From Bacillota bacterium (GTDB lineage: Bacteria > Bacillota > Clostridia > Peptostreptococcales > Anaerovoracaceae), in the NCBI GenBank assembly GCA_017445315.1, contig JAFSUI010000013.1:1-64000 (forward strand): a stretch of DNA of 64,000 nucleotides, read 5' to 3'. Below, piece after piece: positions 54,930-62,771 of this stretch. The translations under genes were made by a program, and so were the position numbers. The notes under the pieces were generated by a model. It did not search any database. It saw nothing but the letters and a program-made list of their open reading frames with translations, and had not been told where the DNA came from. Within the stretch, counting starts at the first letter, position 1, and every line of letters begins with the position of its first letter.

Positions 54930-56129
54930 TTACTTTCCGAGCTTTTTGTTATATGCTTCAATTCCAAGTCTTATTAGTTCGGCGCCTCTTCTCATATCCG
55001 CTTGGTTAAGAACATAGGCTATTCTGATTTCATCTTTACCAAGCCCCGGAGTAGCGTAGAATCCTTCAGCCGGAGCAAACATTACGCTTTCACCATTATC
55101 TTCAAATTCCTCAAGGAGGAAAACAAGGAAATCTTCAACATTCTCAACAGGAAGTTTAACCGTCATATAGAATGAACCTCCGGGCTTTTGACAAACAACT
55201 CCAGGAATCTTCATCATTTCCTCATATACAACATCTCTTCTTCCGCAATATTCCTTTTTGACTTCATCATAGTATGATGTCGGAAGCTTGAAGAGTCCTG
55301 CTGAACCAATCTGATCAACAGTTGATACGCAGAGTCTTGCCTGCGCAATCTTCATGGCCATGCTCATGAATTCTTTGTTCTTTGAAAGAAGAAGACCGAT
55401 TCTTGCGCCGCAAGCCGAGAAACGTTTGGAAACAGAATCAATTATTATAACTCTGTCGGCATATTCAGGAAGCATTCCAAAGGATGTTACTTCTCTATCG
55501 TCGTATGCAAATTCTCTATATACTTCATCAGCGATAACAAAGAGATCATGTTCCTTTGCGATTTCACAGATTAACCGCATTTCATCAAGCGTAAGAACGT
55601 TTCCTGTCGGATTTCCCGGTGAGATACAGCAGATTACACGTGTCTTATCTGTGATAAGAGGTTCAATTTGCTCCCTTGTTGCATAGCTGAATCCGTCCTC
55701 TGCCTTTGTTGTAATAGGAACAATCTTTCCACCTGCAGATGTAAGGAAGGTATGATAGTTTGTATAGAATGGTTCTGCGAGAAGAACTTCTTCTCCCGGA
55801 TTTACCAAGGTCAAGAATGCCATGGTAAGTGCCTCTGAACCACCGTTTGTTACGATCATATCGCTTCTTTCAAAGTCGATTCCATAAAGTTTGTAATAAT
55901 CTATAACTGCATCCTGAAGGTCGGTTATTCCTCCTGACTCGGCATATTTGATTACCTCCGCTTGGTATGCTCTTATGGCATCCATAAAGCAGTCCGGTGT
56001 CTCAACATCAGGCTGACCAATGTTTAGATGATAAACCTTCTTCCCCGATTCTTCGGCCTTTATAGCCATTGGGTTGAACCTTCTGATTGGGGAAAACTGC
56101 ATTTCCTGCACTCTTTCTGAAAACTTCAT
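54930..56129 (-). CDS. Class I/II pyridoxal phosphate aminotransferase
   Basis: A 399-residue fold-type I aminotransferase. The PLP lysine is in IIDSVSKRFSACGARIG, with the NPTGN loop in ISPGNPTGNVLTLDEM, DEVYREF and RIAYVLNQ (substrate Arg). It is likely an aspartate/aromatic type, but the substrate cannot be set from sequence. It starts one base after the tlyA stop on the minus strand, ending the dxs group with its own terminator. Confidence 0.9.
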   Translation of the reverse strand: MKFSERVQEMQFSPIRRFNPMAIKAEESGKKVYHLNIGQPDVETPDCFMDAIRAYQAEVIKYAESGGITDLQDAVIDYYKLYGIDFERSDMIVTNGGSEALTMAFLTLVNPGEEVLLAEPFYTNYHTFLTSAGGKIVPITTKAEDGFSYATREQIEPLITDKTRVICCISPGNPTGNVLTLDEMRLICEIAKEHDLFVIADEVYREFAYDDREVTSFGMLPEYADRVIIIDSVSKRFSACGARIGLLLSKNKEFMSMAMKIAQARLCVSTVDQIGSAGLFKLPTSYYDEVKKEYCGRRDVVYEEMMKIPGVVCQKPGGSFYMTVKLPVENVEDFLVFLLEEFEDNGESVMFAPAEGFYATPGLGKDEIRIAYVLNQADMRRGAELIRLGIEAYNKKLGK

Positions 56130-56969
56130 TTACTCGACCTCCATAGTTTGTAATAGATCTAATTTTTCGTGAGCTTTACTTACCGTTTGCTCAATTATGT
56201 CCGACATTTCATTATACCTCATATCGCCATCTTTGTTAAGAAGAAGAAGATACTCTATATTCCCCTTTCCTCCCTTAATTGGCGAAAAATCGAGGTTTTC
56301 AAAGCCAAAGCCCGACTCCTTTGCATAATCCAAGACATTTGAAATTACCGAGGAATGGACTTTAGGATCCTTGACTATACCCTTTTTCCCGACCTGCTCT
56401 TTTCCGGCCTCAAACTGCGGCTTTATCAAAGCGCAAACCTTACCTCCACTCTTAAGAAACTCGGCACATTTTGGAAAAATATGTTTTAAGGAGATAAATG
56501 ATACATCTATGCTTGCAAAATCGATTTTATCTTTAATGATCGGGTTTTCAGAATTGTCCTCAAATAGACGGAAATTACAGCGCTCTATATTTACTACGCG
56601 TTCATCGGTTCTCAATGAATAATCCAGCTGCCCATATCCAACGTCTATGGCATAGACTTTTTCTGCGCCATTCTTGAGCATGCAGTCCGTGAATCCACCA
56701 GTGGATGCGCCAATATCCATACATACTGCCCCTTCTAGCTCAATATTAAAGGATTTAAGCGCCTTTTCAAGCTTCAGGCCACCTCTACTCACATAGGGAC
56801 ATTTGTCGCCTTTATGGACGATTTCGACGTCTTCTGAAACTGACATTCCAGGTTTATCAAACACCGCACCATCTACAGTTATTTCACCTGCCATGATGGC
56901 GGCCTTTGCCTTTTCTCTTGATGTAAAATACCCTCTCTCAACAAGGATAATATCCAGTCTTTTTTTCAA
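56130..56969 (-). CDS. tlyA: TlyA family rRNA 2'-O-methyltransferase/hemolysin-like protein
   Basis: A 279-residue protein with an N-terminal S4 RNA-binding domain (RLDIILVERGYFTSREKAKAAIMAGEI, residues 3-60) and a FtsJ-like methyltransferase with VCMDIGASTGGFTDCMLKNGA and the KDKE-like pattern (IKPQFEAGKE). TlyA adds 2'-O-methyl groups in 16S/23S rRNA in mycobacteria. The gene follows dxs by three bases. Confidence 0.93.
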   Translation of the reverse strand: MKKRLDIILVERGYFTSREKAKAAIMAGEITVDGAVFDKPGMSVSEDVEIVHKGDKCPYVSRGGLKLEKALKSFNIELEGAVCMDIGASTGGFTDCMLKNGAEKVYAIDVGYGQLDYSLRTDERVVNIERCNFRLFEDNSENPIIKDKIDFASIDVSFISLKHIFPKCAEFLKSGGKVCALIKPQFEAGKEQVGKKGIVKDPKVHSSVISNVLDYAKESGFGFENLDFSPIKGGKGNIEYLLLLNKDGDMRYNEMSDIIEQTVSKAHEKLDLLQTMEVE

Positions 56970-56972
56970 CTC

Positions 56973-58829
56973 TTATTTCTCCTTATTAGAAATATAGGTT
57001 TTTATTCTATTGGCTATGCCTTCTGCATCCATCTCGTAACGTTTAAATATATCGCTTGGGGATCCTTGCTCTATAAATTTATTAGGCCAAGAAATAGAAA
57101 GAACATCCTTATCGCTGTTTAATGCTCTAAATCTCTCGCCAAAGCCACCATGAGAAGTATTGTCTTCAACCGTAACAATGGTTTTAGCATTCTGGATTCC
57201 GGGATAATCTTCCTCAAATCTATTTCCAAATATACCGACATTCAAAACAGCAAAGTTAAGGCCCTCGCTATCAAGAATATCCGCAGCATCAAGTGCATGA
57301 GAAAGCATTGTACCAACGGCAAGAATGATTCCGTCTTTTCCATCACGAACAAGGATATTCTTTCCCGAGAAATGTTCCTTTGTAAGCGACTCGGTAATGG
57401 CTGTTCCTCTCGGATATCTTATTGCAGACGGAGAATCAAGATTAATAGAGTATTCAAGCATTTCTTTTAGCTGAACACCGTCGCATGGAGCAAGAATCGT
57501 CATATTTGGCATTGTGAGAAGAAATGATATATCAAATATTCCCTGATGGGTTTCGCCATCTGCTCCGACAAGTCCTGCTCTATCTACCGCAAGAGTTACA
57601 GGTAAATTTTGCATGCATATATCCTCAAGGATTTCATCGTATGCCCTTTGCAGGAACGAAGAATATATCGGAACTACAGGATGAAGTCCGGATATGGCTT
57701 GTCCCGCTGCCATAATAACAGCATTAGCTTCAGCTATACCTACATCAAAGACTCTTCCCGAGAGTTTAGTCTCCATGATTCCAAGTCCCGTTGCCTCTGT
57801 CATTGCAGCGCTTATTGCAGTTATTCTGTTATCATCCTTTGCGATTTCATATAAAGCGTCTCCAAAGAGATCCGAATATGTAGTTTTACTTGAAGATAGC
57901 GGCTTTCCGCTTTCCGGATCAAACTCGCCAATTCCGTGGAATCTATCCGGACGTTTTTCGGCGTGGATATAGCCCTTTCCCTTTGTCGTAATTGCATGCA
58001 CTATAACAGGACCGTCAAATCGCTTTGCCTGCTCAAAAACGGAAATCAAGCTGTCAAGATCATGCCCATCAATAGGTCCAAGATATGTCAGACCTAGTTC
58101 TTCAAACAATACACCATCATTGATGATTGCGTATTTAAGTCTTTCCTTTGTTCCGCCGAGTGCGTATTTAAGATTGCGACCAATAACAGGAATCTTGTCC
58201 AAGGCATCCTTCAGTTTTTCCTTGGCATCCTTATACTTTTCGGATGTCCTAAGCTTACCGAGATGCTCAGAAAGTCCTCCGATATTCTTTGAAATTGACA
58301 TTCCGTTATCGTTAAGGACTATAATCACTTTTCTTCCGGATTGACCGATTGAGTTAATCGCTTCAAAAGCCGGTCCTCCCGTCATGGAACCGTCGCCGAT
58401 TACGGCAATTACATCATAGTCTTCCTCTTTTAAATCTCTTGCTGTTGCAATACCAAAAGCAGCGGAAAGAGAAGTGCTTGAATGACCTGTATCATAGACA
58501 TCATATTCGCTTTCCGATCTTTTGGGGAATCCGCTGAGTCCATCTGTTTTTCTTAAGGTATCAAATTGGTCGCGCCTTCCGGTTAACATTTTATGCACAT
58601 AGGTCTGATGACCTACATCCCAGATGAGCTTATCCTTTGGAGTATTAAAAACCTTATGAAGAGCCAATGTCAGTTCAACAACTCCAAGGTTTGATGCTAG
58701 ATGTCCCCCGGTTTTTGAAACTGACTCAACAAGAAACTCTCTTATTTCTTTTGCCAAAAGTTCAAGTTCTTTGGTATTAAGTTTATTTAAATCCGAAGGA
58801 TTATTTATTTCTTCAAGTAAAATTGCCAT
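56973..58829 (-). CDS. dxs: 1-deoxy-D-xylulose-5-phosphate synthase
   Basis: DXS makes DXP from pyruvate and glyceraldehyde 3-phosphate, the entry to the MEP isoprenoid pathway. The 618-residue protein has TGGHLASNLGVVELTLAL, GDGSMTGGPAFEAIN (TPP motif), DRAGLVGADGETHQG and TVEDNTSHGGFGER. In DVGIAEANAV the catalytic Glu is kept, but the usual EQHA reads EANA. It lies between ispA and tlyA, an order conserved in Clostridia. Confidence 0.95.
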   Translation of the reverse strand: MAILLEEINNPSDLNKLNTKELELLAKEIREFLVESVSKTGGHLASNLGVVELTLALHKVFNTPKDKLIWDVGHQTYVHKMLTGRRDQFDTLRKTDGLSGFPKRSESEYDVYDTGHSSTSLSAAFGIATARDLKEEDYDVIAVIGDGSMTGGPAFEAINSIGQSGRKVIIVLNDNGMSISKNIGGLSEHLGKLRTSEKYKDAKEKLKDALDKIPVIGRNLKYALGGTKERLKYAIINDGVLFEELGLTYLGPIDGHDLDSLISVFEQAKRFDGPVIVHAITTKGKGYIHAEKRPDRFHGIGEFDPESGKPLSSSKTTYSDLFGDALYEIAKDDNRITAISAAMTEATGLGIMETKLSGRVFDVGIAEANAVIMAAGQAISGLHPVVPIYSSFLQRAYDEILEDICMQNLPVTLAVDRAGLVGADGETHQGIFDISFLLTMPNMTILAPCDGVQLKEMLEYSINLDSPSAIRYPRGTAITESLTKEHFSGKNILVRDGKDGIILAVGTMLSHALDAADILDSEGLNFAVLNVGIFGNRFEEDYPGIQNAKTIVTVEDNTSHGGFGERFRALNSDKDVLSISWPNKFIEQGSPSDIFKRYEMDAEGIANRIKTYISNKEK

Positions 58830-58841
58830 CTCTATGCCCTA

Positions 58842-59738
58842 TTAGTAAGTCCTTTTTTCCAAATCTTGAACCAGAGTCTTAAAGAACTCTGCGTTATCAT
58901 AATAATTAGAAATTGCATCAACTGCCTGCTTTGTTATTTCAGAAAGCATTCTTTCACTTTCATCAATTCCATGTATTGATACATAGGTTGTTTTCTTTTT
59001 GTCTTCATCGGATCCCGGAGTCTTACCGAGAATCTCTTTATTACCCTTTACGTCCAAAATATCATCCGCAATCTGAAATGCCAGCCCGAGTTTTTCCGCA
59101 TAACGACTCATAGCATTAAACATTTCTTTATCGGCTCCGCCTATATATAGACCGGCTTGAACTGCAGAAACTGTTAATGCGGCGGTCTTGTTTCTATGGA
59201 TAAAGCTTAATATGCTATCATCCACATCGGTATTTGACTCATTTAAAATATCTGCAGTCTGTCCTGCAATCATACCTTGGACGCCTGCACCTTTTGCTAT
59301 GGCGTACATGGCGTTTATTCGCTTTGATAATTCGTCGGAATTACCAAAATACATCATCATGTCCTTTGACATTATTTCAAATGCAGAGTTGAGAAGAGCA
59401 TCTCCGGCAAGAATAGCCATTCCATCTCCAAACACCTTGTGATTGGTTGGCTTACCTCTTCTCAAATCGTCGTTATCCATTGCAGGAAGATCGTCATGGA
59501 TGAGAGAGTAAGTATGTATAAACTCAATCGCACAGGCATAAGGAAGAGCGGCTTTGCTCTTTCCACCGGCAAACTCACAAGCAGCCAAAAGAAGTACAGG
59601 CCTTAGCCTCTTTCCTCCGGCTGAGAGTGAATACTGCATCGCCTCTTTTATTTTCTCGGAACGCGGATCTACATGTGGAAGATAATCAAGGAGAAAACTT
59701 TCTATCTCCACTTTATATTCTTCATAATTCTCCCTCAT
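58842..59738 (-). CDS. ispA: Short-chain polyprenyl (farnesyl/geranyl) diphosphate synthase
   Basis: A 298-residue E-prenyl synthase. The first aspartate motif is in IHDDLPAMDNDDLRRGKPTNH and the second in QIADDILDVKG; SAGGKRLRPVLLLAACE and TNHKVFG are also typical. The ATG at 59738 (MRENYEEYK) has GAGGAGG six bases upstream; the frame is open to 59786 but that part overlaps xseB. The product is likely FPP. Confidence 0.94.
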   Translation of the reverse strand: MRENYEEYKVEIESFLLDYLPHVDPRSEKIKEAMQYSLSAGGKRLRPVLLLAACEFAGGKSKAALPYACAIEFIHTYSLIHDDLPAMDNDDLRRGKPTNHKVFGDGMAILAGDALLNSAFEIMSKDMMMYFGNSDELSKRINAMYAIAKGAGVQGMIAGQTADILNESNTDVDDSILSFIHRNKTAALTVSAVQAGLYIGGADKEMFNAMSRYAEKLGLAFQIADDILDVKGNKEILGKTPGSDEDKKKTTYVSIHGIDESERMLSEITKQAVDAISNYYDNAEFFKTLVQDLEKRTY

Positions 59739-59934
59739 CGTATTCCTCCTCACCAAAGATCTGGATCTTTTGCTTGGTTTCCTCAAGTATCTTCTTGCAA
59801 AGTTCGTACTGCTTTAAGCCTTCCTCATAGCAAGAAATCGACTCGTCGAGAGTTAAATCGCGTTTTTTAATCTTTTCAGAACAGTTTTTTAATTCTTTTA
59901 ATGCTTCTTCAAAGCTTATATTTTTCTTTGCCAT
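59722..59934 (-). CDS. xseB: Exodeoxyribonuclease VII small subunit
   Basis: A 70-residue XseB, with SFEEALKELKNCSEKIKK and LTLDESISCYEEGLKQYELC, both family marks. The protein joins XseA to make exonuclease VII. The acidic C-terminus (GEEEYDEGEL) overlaps the ispA start by 17 bases. AGG-type ribosome site lies just before the ATG. Confidence 0.92.
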   Translation of the reverse strand: MAKKNISFEEALKELKNCSEKIKKRDLTLDESISCYEEGLKQYELCKKILEETKQKIQIFGEEEYDEGEL

Positions 59935-59942
59935 TTTATCAC

Positions 59943-61070
59943 CTACTCAATACGACAATCCTTTTTGCCATCGTTTAATGTGATGACATATTTCTTCCCT
60001 TTTAGGAGCTTCTTGGCAGAGGTTATGGGTTTTCCGGATTCTCCGGAGACTATCGCAAACCCTTTATCAAGTACATTCCTTGGGTCGTTTTCTTTTAGTA
60101 CCAGAAAACTTGATGATATTTCGTTTTCCTTTGAAGAAATGATTTCCCTCATGGAATTGTTAATTATATTAATCTGGTTCTGCATGGAGAGCTCTGCCTG
60201 AAGAAGATTTCCCGTAAGATATGTTCCGAGGCTTTTAATATACTCGTTCATCTCTCCAAGAATATCTTTTCTGTCTCTTACGGCAATCTGTGCGGCGGCT
60301 GTCGGAGTCTCAGCCCTGACATCTGCAACAAGGTCCGAAATGCTTATATCTATTTCATGACCCACCGCCGAGATTATCGGTATCTCACTTCTATATATCG
60401 CACGCGCGAGTCCTTCGTCATTAAACGCGGCTAGGTCTTCAGGCGCTCCGCCTCCACGACCTACGATAAGTAAATCAATACTGTCTTTTAAATGCTCATT
60501 TATATAATCAATAGTCTCACTTATATTTCCGGCCGCCTGCCTTCCCTGAACCAACACCGGAAACAAAGTCATATCCGTGAGATTTGTCCTTTTACATAGG
60601 ATCTTCTTAATATCCTCAAATGCCGCACCTGAATCCGATGTAACAACGCCAATATGCTTTGGATATCTCGGGAGAGGTTTCTTATGTGTTTTGGCAAATA
60701 AACCTTCTTTTTCGAGTTTGTTCTTTAATCTTTCAAACTCCTTTGCAAGTTCACCTTCTCCTGCACGTTCAATCGTTCTCACCCAAAGAGAATACTCGCC
60801 TCTTGATGGAAGAGATCCGATAGAGCCCTCAATAATAACTGCATCTCCTTCAGTAAGGCTTAATGCCACGTCGTCAATTCTATTGTTAAAGATGACGCAT
60901 TGGAGCTTGCTCTTTCCATCCGATATCGTAAGATAAATATTTCCGTTATTATGGGGTTTATAATATGTTATATCTCCTTCAACGCGAACATACCTCAGAA
61001 GAGGATCTGTCTGAAGCAAATTTTTAATATATTCATTCAGTTGTGATACTGTTATTGGTTTTCCGGCCAA
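59943..61070 (-). CDS. xseA: Exodeoxyribonuclease VII large subunit
   Basis: A 375-residue XseA: N-terminal OB-fold (VSQLNEYIKNLLQTDPLLRYVRVEGDI region), then the catalytic part with VVTSDSGAAFEDI, LIVGRGGGAPEDLAAFNDE, AVGHEIDISISDLVADVRA and TPTAAA. The C-terminal region is shorter than the E. coli one (about 456), as in several Clostridia. It overlaps the TsaD-like gene by 19 bases and precedes xseB by eight. Confidence 0.94.
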   Translation of the reverse strand: MAGKPITVSQLNEYIKNLLQTDPLLRYVRVEGDITYYKPHNNGNIYLTISDGKSKLQCVIFNNRIDDVALSLTEGDAVIIEGSIGSLPSRGEYSLWVRTIERAGEGELAKEFERLKNKLEKEGLFAKTHKKPLPRYPKHIGVVTSDSGAAFEDIKKILCKRTNLTDMTLFPVLVQGRQAAGNISETIDYINEHLKDSIDLLIVGRGGGAPEDLAAFNDEGLARAIYRSEIPIISAVGHEIDISISDLVADVRAETPTAAAQIAVRDRKDILGEMNEYIKSLGTYLTGNLLQAELSMQNQINIINNSMREIISSKENEISSSFLVLKENDPRNVLDKGFAIVSGESGKPITSAKKLLKGKKYVITLNDGKKDCRIE

Positions 61071-62014
61071 AACTTATCTCCTCCCAAAAAGGCTATTCCG
61101 ATTGCATTGTCCGAGGAAAGCGCCGGGTCCGAAAAGCAAATATTATACTTATCAAAATCCTTAAGGCCCCTTCTTATAAACTTGCTTGCGGACACTCCTC
61201 CGGAAAATAGGAAACCGTCAATATTTTCATCTCCAAGTATTTCTTTTGTTAATGAAGTTTCTGTTATTTCTTTTATGCACTCAAGTATTCTTTCAAAGAG
61301 CATATAAGAAAGTTCTTCAGAAGACACCGAAGAAAGAATTTTCTTTGCCGCCGTCTCTATTCCCGAAAGATTAAATGATAGACCATCCATCTTAATACGC
61401 GTAAGAAGATTCTTATAATCTTTTGTAGGAGCAAAAGAAAAAGCGAGCGAATCTATTTTCTCTCCTCCCGGGAACTTAAATCCGAGTTCATTTGCTATTC
61501 TATCAAGAAGTTGCCCAAAGGATATATCCAGTGATCCTCCGAGCAAATCTATCCTTCCATTGTCATATAAGAGGATCTCTGTTGTACCACCCGAGAAATG
61601 CGCAAACACAATTCTCTTGCTATTTCTTAAATTGGTGAATCTTACAGCTGACGCAAGATGCCCTTCTTGATGACTAAAATAGTGTTTTTCACATTTTATA
61701 AGTGACGCTATAACGTCACACTGCTTCATCCCAGCTAAAAAGCAAGGCATATAAGAGCCTTCTAAAGGCCTTGGACGAGAGCTTGCGGAAACGGATATGA
61801 TTTTACCATCTACAGTCTTATCAAATGCTTCTTCAAGAAGTATCGGAAGATTTGATATATGCTGAAAGAGCGCCTCCTGCTGACGGATTCCAAGCATGCC
61901 ATCTTTAACTTCAAGAAATATCCTTCCGTCATAGATGATATTGTCTTATTTATCTACTACGGCTACAGATGTCTTATAATTACTTGTATCTATTCCTATA
62001 GAATATTCTTTCAT
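61052..62014 (-). pseudogene. TsaD/Gcp-like (peptidase M22 fold) gene with an in-frame stop
   Basis: Read from the ATG at 62014, the frame gives MKEYSIGIDTSNYKTSVAVV, then DK and a TAA at 61948-61946, then DNIIYDGRIFLEVKDG and MLGIRQQEALFQHIS without a frame change. The family opens with GIDTSNYTTS, so the true gene begins at 62014 and is cut at codon 23. Downstream, VFAHFSGGTTEILL and GGVSASKFIRRGL remain intact to the end; the next in-frame start is ATG at 61897, which would give 281 residues without the first part of the ATPase fold. The gene overlaps xseA. It is the Clostridia TsaD paralogue found near xseA, not the main TsaD. Confidence 0.8.
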
Positions 62015-62026
62015 TATATTTGGACC

Positions 62027-62425
62027 TTATTTATCGCCAATGGACTTGACTATAGACGATAGTATTCCGTTTATATATGATGGCGAATTTTCTTCTCCGT
62101 ATTTCTTTGCGAGTTCAACCGCTTCATTAATTGAAACTGAATGCGGTACATCCGAATGCATAATCTCGGATACGGAAACTCTGAGAATTGCTATGTCCGT
62201 TTTGGGCATTCTTTTGACATCCCATTTTACGCAATTCTTCTGGATGGTCTTATCTATTTCTTCTTTTTTGTTGCAGAGGATGCTAAAAATCTCGGAGCAA
62301 TACTCTTCTTGCTTTCCAAGATCAAATCCCAGAAAAGAAGCTTCTTTGTCTATATCAAAATTGTTTAGTGCATCCATCTGGAACGCAACGGTCATCATAT
62401 ATTCTCTTGCTTCGGATCTAGTCAT
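62027..62425 (-). CDS. nusB: Transcription antitermination factor NusB
   Basis: A 132-residue NusB, which binds boxA RNA with S10 in rRNA antitermination. MTRSEAREYMMTVAFQMDAL is the family start and KMPKTDIAILRVSVSEI plus SINEAVELAKKYGEENSPSYINGILSSI its end. The ATG at 62425 has GGGAG six bases upstream; ATGs at 62431 and 62443 are in the same frame. It overlaps the Asp23 gene by eight bases. Confidence 0.93.
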   Translation of the reverse strand: MTRSEAREYMMTVAFQMDALNNFDIDKEASFLGFDLGKQEEYCSEIFSILCNKKEEIDKTIQKNCVKWDVKRMPKTDIAILRVSVSEIMHSDVPHSVSINEAVELAKKYGEENSPSYINGILSSIVKSIGDK

Positions 62426-62771
62426 TTTCATCTCCCATATCAACGCCTTCTACGTGAATATTAATATCGCTAAGTCCAATACCGACATCCTTTTTTACAT
62501 CGCTTTGAATCCGTCTTTGGAGTTCCCATGCAAGCTGCGGGATTTTGATGCCATATTCTACGCGAATATAGACATCAAGTACGAGATTGTCGGTCTTGTC
62601 TCGGACTATCTTTATTCCGTCTCTCACAAAGGTATCGCGTGCAAGTATTCCGCCTCTTATTACATCAGGTACATCAGCCATCTTTGTGACGCCCTTCATT
62701 TCGGAAACAGATTTTGCGACAATAGTTATTAGACTTTCTTCAAAAACATCTTTTTTTGTATCAGTCTTCAC
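62418..62771 (-). CDS. Asp23/Gls24 family envelope stress protein
   Basis: A 117-residue Asp23-family protein: ESLITIVAKSVSEMKGV and LDVYIRVEYGIKIPQLAWELQ match the family, as does VGIGLSDINIHVEGV. Asp23-family proteins in Bacillota take part in cell-envelope stress; the role of this one, always near nusB and accBC in Clostridia, is unknown. It overlaps both neighbours slightly. Confidence 0.9.
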   Translation of the reverse strand: MKTDTKKDVFEESLITIVAKSVSEMKGVTKMADVPDVIRGGILARDTFVRDGIKIVRDKTDNLVLDVYIRVEYGIKIPQLAWELQRRIQSDVKKDVGIGLSDINIHVEGVDMGDEND

